From Paenibacillus lignilyticus (GTDB lineage: Bacteria; Bacillota; Bacilli; Paenibacillales; Paenibacillaceae): 64,000 bases of DNA. Under the pieces are notes generated by a model that was not told where the DNA came from, made no database searches, and saw only the letters and a list, made by a program, of their open reading frames with translations. A program made the translations under genes and the position numbers. Positions 34,574-43,045 of the stretch are shown piece after piece. The DNA lies in assembly GCF_017942085.1 (NCBI RefSeq), contig NZ_JAGKSP010000009.1, positions 186,001 to 250,000 of the forward strand, read 5' to 3'. Positions within the stretch are counted from its first letter, which is position 1. Each line of letters opens with the position of its first letter.

Positions 34574-35359
34574 CTAATGCTGCATTAATTGATCCTTTTG
34601 TTTTTCTAATGCACCTCGTAATCTCAAAATTGCTTTTGAATGAAGCTGTGAAATCCGCGAGGGAGATAAGGACATCACCTCAGCGATTTCACTTAACGAT
34701 AATTCCTCGTAATAGAAGAGCGAGATAACCGTTCTCTCTTTCTCTGTCAAACGATCAATACCGCGAATCAAAGATTCTTTAAGGAAAAACTCATGTACCT
34801 TGTAATCCGGGTTCTTCGCTTTCTCATCGATGAGCAGCGACAATCGGGTCTCGGATTCTTCTTCTCGAATCGGATCCTCGAGTGAACAGACCGTCGTAAC
34901 GGCAATCTCTTGCAGCATGACGTCAAACTCTTTCTCCGAAACATCCAAATAACCGCTGATTTCCGCATCCGTTACCGAACGCATGTATTGCTGTTCAAGC
35001 AGCTGATACGCTTCCTCGATACGCTTGGCTTTCTCTCGAACCGAACGAGGAACCCAATCGCCTTGACGCAAACCATCAATAATCGCTCCGCGAATTCGCC
35101 AAGAAGCATACGTTTCAAATTGTAAGCCGCGCCGGTAATCGAATTTCTCGATTGCATCGATTAGCCCCATTGCCCCGTTACTTGCCAAATCATCCTTGGA
35201 AACATTCTTAGGCAACCCAATGGCCATACGATTGCTCACATAATCAACCAATGTTAAGTATTGTTCGATCAACAGTTTCTTCGCTTCAATGTCCCCGTCT
35301 TCTTTCCACTTCTGCCAAATCTCGATGTTAGACAAATGAGGCGCTTTCGGCTCAATCAT
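34574..35359 (-). CDS. sigD: flagellar sigma factor SigD (FliA/WhiG family)
   Basis: Directs transcription of late flagellar, motility and autolysin genes. The 261 residues hold region 2 (DLASNGAMGLIDAIEKFDYRRGLQFETYASWRIRGAI, about residues 57-93), region 3, and region 4 with the helix-turn-helix (LSLSEIAEVMSLSPSRISQLHSKAILRL). The gene lies near the 3' end of the fla/che operon as in B. subtilis, where position influences how often cells switch on motility. ATG 35359. Confidence 0.96.
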   Translation of the reverse strand: MIEPKAPHLSNIEIWQKWKEDGDIEAKKLLIEQYLTLVDYVSNRMAIGLPKNVSKDDLASNGAMGLIDAIEKFDYRRGLQFETYASWRIRGAIIDGLRQGDWVPRSVREKAKRIEEAYQLLEQQYMRSVTDAEISGYLDVSEKEFDVMLQEIAVTTVCSLEDPIREEESETRLSLLIDEKAKNPDYKVHEFFLKESLIRGIDRLTEKERTVISLFYYEELSLSEIAEVMSLSPSRISQLHSKAILRLRGALEKQKDQLMQH

Positions 35360-35363
35360 CTTC

Positions 35364-35786
35364 TCACCCTCCTGTTAGGTGACGTATTGCTTTAGCCAAT
35401 TCTTCAGGCTCTCTATTCTGAGTTGATACTAATTTAGGTGGTGTCAGCGGTTGAAAAATGGCTCCCTGATTCGAATCGGGCTGTAAGCTTCCATCCATCT
35501 GATTTTTCAACAAATTATTCAACTCATCACTTTGATCCGGTGTTGCAAAATCAACCGAACTCCCTTTCGATTCATCACCGTCTAACTGTGATAAAGCCTG
35601 CGCCCTTGGATTCATAATAAGTGCCACTAACGCGCGGAAAACAAAGCCCAGTACAAAAAAGGTGAGAAATGCGTACAGGCAACGGAGGCTGGTAACCGCC
35701 ATCCCATTACTGTCCAGCGAGAATAATAATGTAAGTAAACTGCCGCCTACTCCAAGGAAGACATTCCAGCGCCAAGACCCTACCAT
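35364..35786 (-). CDS. 140-residue membrane protein of unknown function
   Basis: Not recognised. Two hydrophobic segments lie at about residues 8-26 and 33-57 (FLGVGGSLLTLLFSL and LYAFLTFFVLGFVFRALVALI), followed by a soluble tail of some 80 residues with many D, S, Q and P, ending EELAKAIRHLTGG. The ribosome site AAGGAG is seven bases before the ATG. It lies 1 bp after cheD and 4 bp before sigD, so it is co-translated with them. B. subtilis has cheD next to sigD without such a gene. Possible role in motility regulation is only inferred from position. Confidence 0.8.
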   Translation of the reverse strand: MVGSWRWNVFLGVGGSLLTLLFSLDSNGMAVTSLRCLYAFLTFFVLGFVFRALVALIMNPRAQALSQLDGDESKGSSVDFATPDQSDELNNLLKNQMDGSLQPDSNQGAIFQPLTPPKLVSTQNREPEELAKAIRHLTGG

Positions 35787-35787
35787 A

Positions 35788-36282
35788 CTAAATCTCCTTT
35801 ACTCCTTGCTGCACACTGCGTATTACAAGTACACCGCTTAGACTGTTAAATTCAATCGTCCGGCCATAATTAGCACCGGTATCTTCCGCGAGCAGCGGGA
35901 TCGAGAATTGACGCAGCATCTCCTTACAGGACTCTACATTTCGCGGACCAATCCGCATCGAATCACTGTTTGTGTTGAAAGCGAACATTTGCGCGCCGCC
36001 TGCCATCTTAGCAACGAGTCTTCTCGGTTCTGCGCCTGCTTGCTTCATGAGCCCAATCAAATGAGGAACCGATGTATCCGCATATTTTGCGATATTAATC
36101 GGTGCCTCTCTTGCAATCTCGGAGGAGGGCAGCATGACATGTACCATGCCTGCCACCTTCGAGCGTTCGTCAAACAAAGTCAAGCCTACGCATGACCCGA
36201 GACCCGTTGTTTTCAAGATTGCACCATTCAGTGCAATCTGTAGGTCAGCCATGCCCACTTTCACGAGATTTTCCTGCATCAT
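35788..36282 (-). CDS. cheD: chemoreceptor glutamine deamidase CheD
   Basis: Deamidates receptor glutamines and binds CheC to raise its phosphatase activity. The papain-like catalytic pair is visible: Cys31 in GLGSCVGLTLFD and His48 in VAGMVHVMLPSS. The 164-residue length is typical. It starts at ATG ATG and overlaps the cheC stop by 4 bp, in keeping with their complex. Confidence 0.95.
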   Translation of the reverse strand: MMQENLVKVGMADLQIALNGAILKTTGLGSCVGLTLFDERSKVAGMVHVMLPSSEIAREAPINIAKYADTSVPHLIGLMKQAGAEPRRLVAKMAGGAQMFAFNTNSDSMRIGPRNVESCKEMLRQFSIPLLAEDTGANYGRTIEFNSLSGVLVIRSVQQGVKEI

Positions 36283-36896
36283 TCGTTAGGCACTCCTAAA
36301 GCGCTAAATATTTTACCGAACGATTCCGGGTCCGGAATAAGGAAGAAATGTCCTGCCAGTTCCTCCCGACCTTCAAGAAACGTGGTATCAATTAAAAGCG
36401 CGGAATCGCCCATTTCACCATATTGAACAAGTCCGTAACTCAAGATAGCACCGGCCATATCGATTGCGATGGCTGGGACGGTCGGCGACATGTACAATTG
36501 CGTGAAATCGGCCAAAGATGATAAATAAGAACCTGCTAGTATGTTACCGATTTCAGCTAGTGCGGAAAATTCCATTTCGGAATATCCTTCTTCTGAAACT
36601 GGAATGGAAAGCAAATTGCGCAACAGTTTCTTTGCTGAATGCTCTTCGATTAGAAAGAACATATTACCCGGCGCATCACCTTCTACTCTAAGGAACACGG
36701 CGATAACGACCTGTTCGAATCCCCCTACTCGATCAGCAACCTGCTCGAAGGGGATTAAACTGACAGTGGGAACATTCATATCGACAGGCTTGTCCAGAAG
36801 TCTGGAGAGCGCCGTTGCTGCATTGCCTGCACCGATGTTCCCGACTTCCTTCAATACATCAAGCTTGAATGCTTCTAACGTATCTAGTGGATTCAC
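36279..36896 (-). CDS. cheC: CheY-P phosphatase CheC
   Basis: Dephosphorylates CheY-P and takes part in adaptation with CheD. Both phosphatase signatures are present: DVLKEVGNIGAGNAATALS (near residue 14, Glu and Asn of the E-x2-N motif) and EFSALAEIGNILAGSYLSSLA (near 110). The 205 residues match the family. GTG 36896 starts it, 5 bp after cheW. Confidence 0.95.
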   Translation of the reverse strand: MNPLDTLEAFKLDVLKEVGNIGAGNAATALSRLLDKPVDMNVPTVSLIPFEQVADRVGGFEQVVIAVFLRVEGDAPGNMFFLIEEHSAKKLLRNLLSIPVSEEGYSEMEFSALAEIGNILAGSYLSSLADFTQLYMSPTVPAIAIDMAGAILSYGLVQYGEMGDSALLIDTTFLEGREELAGHFFLIPDPESFGKIFSALGVPNE

Positions 36897-36901
36897 TCGG
36901 C

Positions 36902-37363
36902 TTAGACCTCTTGCTGTTCCAGTTGAATGATTTCGCTCTTATTGAGCACTTCGGAAAGGTTTAGCATGATTAGCAATCGGCTGTCTCCGATTTTTGCTAC
37001 ACCGCGTAAGTACTTAGCCTTAATGCCGCCTACAACCTCGGGAGGCGAATCAATGAAGTCCGGATCGATATCGATGACATCATTTGCCGAATCGACGATG
37101 AATCCGACTTCCAAATCATTGACGGCTACGATGATGATTCTGGAGCTTTCCGTTTCTTCAGATTCCGCTAGGCTAAAACGGCCGCGAAGATCGATAACGG
37201 GAAGGACGACGCCGCGTAAATTGATAACACCTTTAATGAAAGAAGGCGTTTTGGGAACGCGGGTAATCGGCATCATACGCTCAATCGTGCGTACTTTTTC
37301 CACTTCAATTCCATACTCCTCATGTGCCAGACCAAATACGATAACTTTGATTTCCTCAGCCAT
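36902..37363 (-). CDS. cheW: chemotaxis coupling protein CheW
   Basis: Adaptor that joins receptors to the CheA kinase. The 153 residues form a single CheW domain: VFGLAHEEYGIEVEKVRTIERM at the N-terminus, then VPKTPSFIKGVINLRGVVLPVIDLRGRF, the most conserved stretch. Ribosome site AGGAGG. Located 13 bp after cheA. Confidence 0.97.
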   Translation of the reverse strand: MAEEIKVIVFGLAHEEYGIEVEKVRTIERMMPITRVPKTPSFIKGVINLRGVVLPVIDLRGRFSLAESEETESSRIIIVAVNDLEVGFIVDSANDVIDIDPDFIDSPPEVVGGIKAKYLRGVAKIGDSRLLIMLNLSEVLNKSEIIQLEQQEV

Positions 37364-37376
37364 TCGTAACCCTCCT

Positions 37377-39452
37377 TTATTTAATTAGCGCGTTTGGATC
37401 AACGATCAAGGCAACTTGTCCATCGCCAAGTATGGTTGCACCGGAGATTGCTTCAATATTTGTTAAGTATTTTCCAAGCGATTTCAATACGATTTCGCTT
37501 TGACCGATAAATTCATCTACCGTAATGGCACAGGTTTTGTCGCCTTTACGAATGACGACGATCTCCGTCTCATACTCTTCTTCCTCTAAGAAGGACTTTG
37601 CCTCCAGCACTTGGCTAAGGGAGATTAGCGGTATAAGTGAACCGCGATAATCGATCATACGGTTACCGTGTATTTTACGAATCTGCTCACGCGGAACGAT
37701 GCCCGTTTCTACGATCGATGAAAGCGGAATCGCGTATTTCTCCGTCCCAAGCTTCACAAGCATCGCAGAAATAATCGAAAGCGTAAGTGGCAGCTGTATC
37801 GAGAATTTCGTACCTTTGCCAGGCTCGGATTCTACGCTGACATGACCACCCAGTGAAGTGATTTTGGATTTGACGACATCCAGTCCTACGCCTCGGCCGG
37901 AGATATCGGAAATTTTATCCGCCGTACTGAAACCAGCCGCGAAGATCAGCATGTTAATTTCGCTGTCTGTTAGCCGTTTTGCTTCTTCAGCGGTGACAAC
38001 TCCGTTCTTAATGGCAATTTGCTTCACTTTCTCTCGGTTAATGCCGCGGCCATCCTCTTCTACTTCAATAAAGACGTGGTTGCCGCTATGGAATGCCCGG
38101 AGATGAACGATGCCCGTTTCCGACTTGCCTGCCGCAATGCGATCAGCAATCGGCTCGATACCATGATCAAGCGAGTTACGAAGCAAATGAACGAGAGGAT
38201 CACCGATTTCGTCGATTACCGTACGATCAAGCTCCGTATCGGCGCCTGAGATGATGAGATCCACTTTCTTATCAAGCGACTTGGCCAAATCGCGAATCAT
38301 CCGAGGGAAGCGATTAAATACGGATTCTACCGGAACCATTCTCAGCTTCAACACGATATTCTGTAAATCACTGCTAACGCGAGTCATGTGCTCTACCGTT
38401 TCGGTCAGCTCATTACGACGAATCTCGCTGGCAAGCTGCTCTAGTCTGACTCTGTCAATCAACAGTTCGCTAAATAGATTCATCAATGCATCCAATCGCT
38501 CGATATCTACACGAATCGTGCGAGAAACATTGCTTCCAGCCGCTGTTGGTGCCTGAGCTGCTGTCGGTGCTGCAGTTGTCGCTGTTGCTGCGGTCTGCGC
38601 TCTGGCGGCATTCACTTCAACTTGGGCGGCATTCACAGGACTCGCTGCTGCAACAGGTGCGATTTGCGATGCTGCACCGCAAAGCTGCTGCAGCGATTCA
38701 CGATCCAATTGCGTAATGGCCGCACCTTCGATTTCAGAAACCGATTCAATCCCATTTCTCAGTTCCTCTTCCGTAATGCTGGAAATCGTAAATACCGTGA
38801 AAGAACGGTCGAACTTTTCTTGTTCGATCTCTTGAACGCTTGGCGTTGACTTGACAATCTCGCCACTGCGTTCCAGGAAGTCAAATACCATATAGGCACG
38901 TGCTGCTTTGAGCACGCAATCCTCGCGGACTGTGACTATTACGTGATAGACGGAGTGACCGGCATCGATAGATTGCAGAAGAATAGAGCTTTGGAACTCG
39001 TCCAATATTGCGCCCTCTCCGTTGCTGCCGCCTGCCGCCGACGATGCGGATGAGCTTTGTTCACTTTTATAGTCGGCTTTCACGATCGTTTGCAAAGAAG
39101 CAACGATAGCCGAAACATCCGCTTTTCCCGTTCCGCCGCCGATAATGTCTTGGACCATAGATTCTAGCGCATCAAGCCCTTTGAATAACGTATCAAAGAT
39201 GAAGTTATCCATCTTGAGTTTGTTATTACGGACCAGATCAAGCACATTTTCCATCTCATGCGTGAGCGACGCGAGATCTTCAAAACCCATGGTCGCAGAC
39301 ATGCCTTTTAATGTATGGGCAGAGCGGAAAATGATTTGAACGATGCTGATGTCTTCCGGAGCGCTTTCGAGTTTCAATAGATTCTCGTTTAATGACTGTA
39401 AATGATCATTCGATTCGTCAATAAACATTGATAGATAGGCGTTCATATCCAT
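37377..39452 (-). CDS. cheA: chemotaxis histidine kinase CheA
   Basis: Autophosphorylates on the P1 histidine and hands phosphate to CheY and CheB. Of 691 residues: P1 with the phosphorylated His46 in SAHTLKGMSATMGF, a P2 CheY/CheB-binding region (about 160-250), an alanine-rich linker, P3 dimerisation (about 300-370), P4 kinase with HLLRNSLDHGIEP, EEDGRGIN and GRGVGLDVVKSKI, and P5 CheW-like. Of three possible ATG codons, 39452 has the best distance (nine bases) from GGAGG. Confidence 0.97.
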   Translation of the reverse strand: MDMNAYLSMFIDESNDHLQSLNENLLKLESAPEDISIVQIIFRSAHTLKGMSATMGFEDLASLTHEMENVLDLVRNNKLKMDNFIFDTLFKGLDALESMVQDIIGGGTGKADVSAIVASLQTIVKADYKSEQSSSASSAAGGSNGEGAILDEFQSSILLQSIDAGHSVYHVIVTVREDCVLKAARAYMVFDFLERSGEIVKSTPSVQEIEQEKFDRSFTVFTISSITEEELRNGIESVSEIEGAAITQLDRESLQQLCGAASQIAPVAAASPVNAAQVEVNAARAQTAATATTAAPTAAQAPTAAGSNVSRTIRVDIERLDALMNLFSELLIDRVRLEQLASEIRRNELTETVEHMTRVSSDLQNIVLKLRMVPVESVFNRFPRMIRDLAKSLDKKVDLIISGADTELDRTVIDEIGDPLVHLLRNSLDHGIEPIADRIAAGKSETGIVHLRAFHSGNHVFIEVEEDGRGINREKVKQIAIKNGVVTAEEAKRLTDSEINMLIFAAGFSTADKISDISGRGVGLDVVKSKITSLGGHVSVESEPGKGTKFSIQLPLTLSIISAMLVKLGTEKYAIPLSSIVETGIVPREQIRKIHGNRMIDYRGSLIPLISLSQVLEAKSFLEEEEYETEIVVIRKGDKTCAITVDEFIGQSEIVLKSLGKYLTNIEAISGATILGDGQVALIVDPNALIK

Positions 39453-39499
39453 TTCCATGCACCTCCTGTATAAATGGTTGCCATGCGAAAATGTAAGCC

Positions 39500-40813
39500 T
39501 TACTTTCTGACGGCATGGGTTATTGCGGTTGCGATTTGTCTAAGCGGCACAATAGACTTTGCGACGCCTGCTTCTACTGCGGAACGAGGCATTCCATATA
39601 CGACGCAAGTCTCTTCCGACTCGGCAATAGCCGTTTCTGCTCCGGTGTCATTCAGCGCTTTCATTCCTTTTACGCCATCGCTTCCCATGCCGGTCATAAT
39701 GACCGCATGTCTGCGTAATTCCGGGAATGCGGCGCAGGATTCGAACATCGTATCGACGGAAGGTCTATGCCCGCCTCGCGGTGCATCTTCGGAAAGTTTG
39801 ATTGAATAAGCGCCGCTTTCTTTGACAAGCTCCATATGATATCCACCCGGTGCGATGTATACGACGCCTGCCTCTACGCGTTCACCATGAATCGCTTCTG
39901 TAACATGCAGTGAACTGAACGTATCGAGCCGCTGCGCCAATGAGCGCGTAAACTTTGGAGGCATATGCTGCACAACCAGCACAGGAGCCGGGAAGTCAAT
40001 CGGCAATGTCGTTATCACTTCGTGAAGGGCACGCGGTCCGCCGGTAGAGGTTCCGATCGCAACCAAATGCTTGAAGTTTCTGGAACGTACAGGCTTATTT
40101 GGCTTAATAGCCGTTTCGATTTCGTGATCCGCTGTTGGTAATGCAAGCTCAGGTTCCTTCTTAGCCGCCCGTTTGTTAACCTCGATGGATGGCGCCGGTT
40201 TCTCCACTTTCTCTTGAGCGGCATGTTTCGGCTTCTGCTCACGAAGACTCGTAAACTCCTCCACCGGAGGTTGTACGGGCTTCAGTGAAAACTCATCCTT
40301 ATTCGATGGCGCCGACTCGAAGCTGATGGTTGCCGGCTTCGATTTAGCGATACTAGGCTTCTTCGTTGCAGGCGCAGGCTTCGATGGCTGGAACAAGTAA
40401 GAATGCCGCTTCGTCAGAACTGCAATTCGAAGCTTTTCTAACAATTGCTCACCGACTGTATGGATATCAGGTGACATCGGCCCAGAAGGTTTACGGATAA
40501 AGTCAAAGGCGCCATTTTGCAGCGCTTTGATGGTCTCTCTTGTACCGTCATCGCTTATGCTGGAGAGCATGATGATCGGCACCGGATGAATGCGCATGAT
40601 CCGCTCTAACGCTTCAAGTCCGTTCATCTCGGGCATTTCCAAGTCCATCGTAATGACATCCGGTTTAAGCGTTTGAACTGCCTCGATTGCTTCGCGGCCA
40701 TTATTTGCAGTTGCAATAATGTCAAACTGTGGATCAACAGCGATCAGATCGCATAGAATTTTCCGCATAAAGGCAGAATCATCTACAACCAATACTCGCG
40801 AGATCGTATTCAT
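39500..40813 (-). CDS. cheB: receptor methylesterase CheB
   Basis: Response-regulator-controlled demethylase of chemoreceptors. The receiver domain has Asp11/Asp12 and the phosphorylated Asp57 (VITMDLEMPEMNGLEALE). The C-terminal esterase domain has the serine in GTSTGGPRAL, the histidine in VVQHMPPKFT and the aspartate in MTGMGSDGVKG. Between them runs a lysine/proline-rich linker of about 120 residues, longer than in B. subtilis CheB. ATG 40813 with AGGAGG gives 437 residues; the open frame reaching 40981 overlaps flhG and lacks a start signal. Confidence 0.96.
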   Translation of the reverse strand: MNTISRVLVVDDSAFMRKILCDLIAVDPQFDIIATANNGREAIEAVQTLKPDVITMDLEMPEMNGLEALERIMRIHPVPIIMLSSISDDGTRETIKALQNGAFDFIRKPSGPMSPDIHTVGEQLLEKLRIAVLTKRHSYLFQPSKPAPATKKPSIAKSKPATISFESAPSNKDEFSLKPVQPPVEEFTSLREQKPKHAAQEKVEKPAPSIEVNKRAAKKEPELALPTADHEIETAIKPNKPVRSRNFKHLVAIGTSTGGPRALHEVITTLPIDFPAPVLVVQHMPPKFTRSLAQRLDTFSSLHVTEAIHGERVEAGVVYIAPGGYHMELVKESGAYSIKLSEDAPRGGHRPSVDTMFESCAAFPELRRHAVIMTGMGSDGVKGMKALNDTGAETAIAESEETCVVYGMPRSAVEAGVAKSIVPLRQIATAITHAVRK

Positions 40814-40841
40814 TGATGTGCCTCCTCGATTCCAAGGATTA

Positions 40842-41714
40842 TTATGAAAGTCTGAACATCTTATGTAGAAATCCTTTGACACCGCTAATCGCGGCGGCAG
40901 GAGGTTGAGGAACGTCAACGAATCGTTTCGCAATTTCCAAGATCGACTTCGACGCATCAGAACCCGGATAGGCAATTGCAAAAGGAACTTGTTTCTTCAC
41001 AGCCTTTGTTACATTCGGATCATCCGGTAAAATGCCCAGCACCGGCAGTTCAATATTTAGAAAACGCTGTGCCACAAGACCGATTTTGTCTGCGGTCGCG
41101 TTGCCTTCCTTGGTATCGATTGCGCGATTCACAATCAGTTTAAATTTAACGTCATGCTCCATTGCCGTGACCATCTTAATGAGTGCGTACGCATCCGTAA
41201 TCGAGGTCGGTTCAGGTGTCGTGACGACGATGGTTTCCTGGGCAGCGGTTATGAATTTGACCGTTTCCTTCGAAAGTCCCGCCCCGGTATCAAACAATAT
41301 AAAATCGTATTGACCATGAAGCCTGCTAATTTGTTCAGCGAAATAATTGAGCTGCTCCGCCGATAAATCAAGGAGATCTTTAAAGCCTGATCCGCCCGCA
41401 ATAAAATGTACGCCTTGCGGGCCTTCTTGGATAATCTCCCAAATCGTTTTCTCTTGTTTCAAGAGATGATAGAGGTTATAAGGGGACGAAACGCCCATTA
41501 ACACATCGATATTCGCCATTCCGATATCGGCATCGAAGATCAGAACCTTCTGCCCGATCCGCTGCAATGCAAGCGAGAAATTCAGACTAAAGTTGGATTT
41601 GCCAACGCCGCCTTTGCCGCTTGTCACCGTAATCACCTTTGTCGTTCGTCCTTCATTCTTCAGTTCTTGGTTGCGCACTAAATTTCGCAGTGCTTCCGCT
41701 TGGTCAGTCATCAT
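40842..41714 (-). CDS. flhG: flagellar placement ATPase FlhG (YlxH, MinD-like)
   Basis: MinD/ParA-type ATPase that works with FlhF to set the number and place of flagella. The deviant Walker A motif TSGKGGVGKSNFSLN lies at residues 31-45, with FDADIGMANIDVLMG (switch region) and FDTGAGLS. The conserved N-terminal helix (QAEALRNLVRNQE) carries the part that activates FlhF GTPase. 290 residues; ATG overlaps the flhF stop codon. Confidence 0.95.
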   Translation of the reverse strand: MMTDQAEALRNLVRNQELKNEGRTTKVITVTSGKGGVGKSNFSLNFSLALQRIGQKVLIFDADIGMANIDVLMGVSSPYNLYHLLKQEKTIWEIIQEGPQGVHFIAGGSGFKDLLDLSAEQLNYFAEQISRLHGQYDFILFDTGAGLSKETVKFITAAQETIVVTTPEPTSITDAYALIKMVTAMEHDVKFKLIVNRAIDTKEGNATADKIGLVAQRFLNIELPVLGILPDDPNVTKAVKKQVPFAIAYPGSDASKSILEIAKRFVDVPQPPAAAISGVKGFLHKMFRLS

Positions 41715-43045
41715 TGGGACTCCCCCAACAATTGCGAAACGTAAGTCGATACCTTGAAAGTCGTAATATCATCAGGAACCGTTTGCCCGTAAGCTATGTA
41801 AGTAGGACGAAGACCTTGTTCCATGGCCAAATTGAGAATGGCGCCGCATGCGTTCGTCTCATCCTGTTTGGTATAGAGCACGCGATCAATACCGTATTTC
41901 GCAAAATTCTCAGCCACGCTCGACATATCGGCAAACTTGCTCGTTAGACTGAGCACTAGGAACGTTTCAGATCGTCTGTCGGATTGGAGCAAGCTGTTCA
42001 CTTCAGATACATAAAGCTCGTTGCGAAAGTTCCGACCTGCCGTATCCATGAATATGAGCTCGCGATCTTCCAGCTGCTTGAAAGCTCTGGCAACCTCCGA
42101 TGGCGAGAATACAACCTCAAGAGGAACATTCAGTATCGTAGCGTACGTTCTCAGTTGATCGACAGCGGCGATCCGATAGGTGTCCGAGGTGATGAAACCA
42201 ACCTTACGACCAGACTTCAACGTTTGCTCTGCGGCCAGTTTAGCAATAGAAGTCGTCTTCCCTACTCCCGTTGGCCCTACGAAATGGATAACCTGTGTAT
42301 CCCTTCCAATGACGCTGGCTTCAAAGTCCTTAAGCCATTCCAGCAGAAGCTGTTCGGCGATTCGCCATACAGTCAATCGATCAACTGCAGTGGGTTGCGT
42401 CGATAGATCGGCAACTTCTAGCTTCTCTTCGATTTCATCTATTAATTTGTCGATCAACTTCTGGCTGACTTCTTGTTCCAGCAGCCGTTCCTGTAAAACT
42501 TGCAATGCCTCAGGCCTTGTTTCCAGCTTCTGCTGCTTCGACATTCTGACAATCCACTGCTTCATATCACGGATTTCCGCAATCAATTCCTCTTCCGTCA
42601 ATCGAGGCTTTCGATTCTCTTCGCCGGATTGCTGCTGTTGTACAGCCATTCTGGCTTCATAAGTAGCAGCCGGAGAAACGCGAGCTGCCTCAGGCACCTC
42701 AGGAACTAAATGAACGGCTGCATCCTGTCTGGTTGGTTTTTCTTTCGTGACTTGTTGTTCTGCAACTGCCGTTGACGCCATAGAAGCAATCGAAGCCATC
42801 ATGGACGGAGACACCGCTGGCTGTTTAGCCGGTTGAGGACGAGGAGGCGACTTAGGTGTAGGCGCTGATTTGCTTCCCGCCTCTATGGCTGCAATGACCT
42901 CGGTTTTCTTCTTGCCGAACATGCCAAGAAACCCGCCAACGCGAATCTCTTTCGTATTTAAAATAATGGCGTCTACACCAAGCTCATTGCGAATCATCGG
43001 CAGCGCTTCGGGTAATGCATTGACCACATAACGCTTTACCTTCAT
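41711..43045 (-). CDS. flhF: flagellar SRP-like GTPase FlhF
   Basis: SRP-family GTPase recruiting the first flagellar parts to the site of assembly. The N-terminal B domain is variable and includes a proline/alanine-rich stretch (about residues 60-140). The NG domain has GPTGVGKTTSIAKLAA (G1, near 252), ITSDTYRIAAVDQLRTYA and DTAGRNFRNELY. 444 residues, longer than the B. subtilis protein (about 366) mainly in the B domain. It overlaps flhA and flhG by ATGA junctions. Confidence 0.95.
   Translation of the reverse strand: MKVKRYVVNALPEALPMIRNELGVDAIILNTKEIRVGGFLGMFGKKKTEVIAAIEAGSKSAPTPKSPPRPQPAKQPAVSPSMMASIASMASTAVAEQQVTKEKPTRQDAAVHLVPEVPEAARVSPAATYEARMAVQQQQSGEENRKPRLTEEELIAEIRDMKQWIVRMSKQQKLETRPEALQVLQERLLEQEVSQKLIDKLIDEIEEKLEVADLSTQPTAVDRLTVWRIAEQLLLEWLKDFEASVIGRDTQVIHFVGPTGVGKTTSIAKLAAEQTLKSGRKVGFITSDTYRIAAVDQLRTYATILNVPLEVVFSPSEVARAFKQLEDRELIFMDTAGRNFRNELYVSEVNSLLQSDRRSETFLVLSLTSKFADMSSVAENFAKYGIDRVLYTKQDETNACGAILNLAMEQGLRPTYIAYGQTVPDDITTFKVSTYVSQLLGESQ

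Noticed and set aside
40814..40981. N-terminal extension of CheB
   Set aside because: It overlaps flhG; the receiver domain begins directly at ATG 40813, which has AGGAGG in front.
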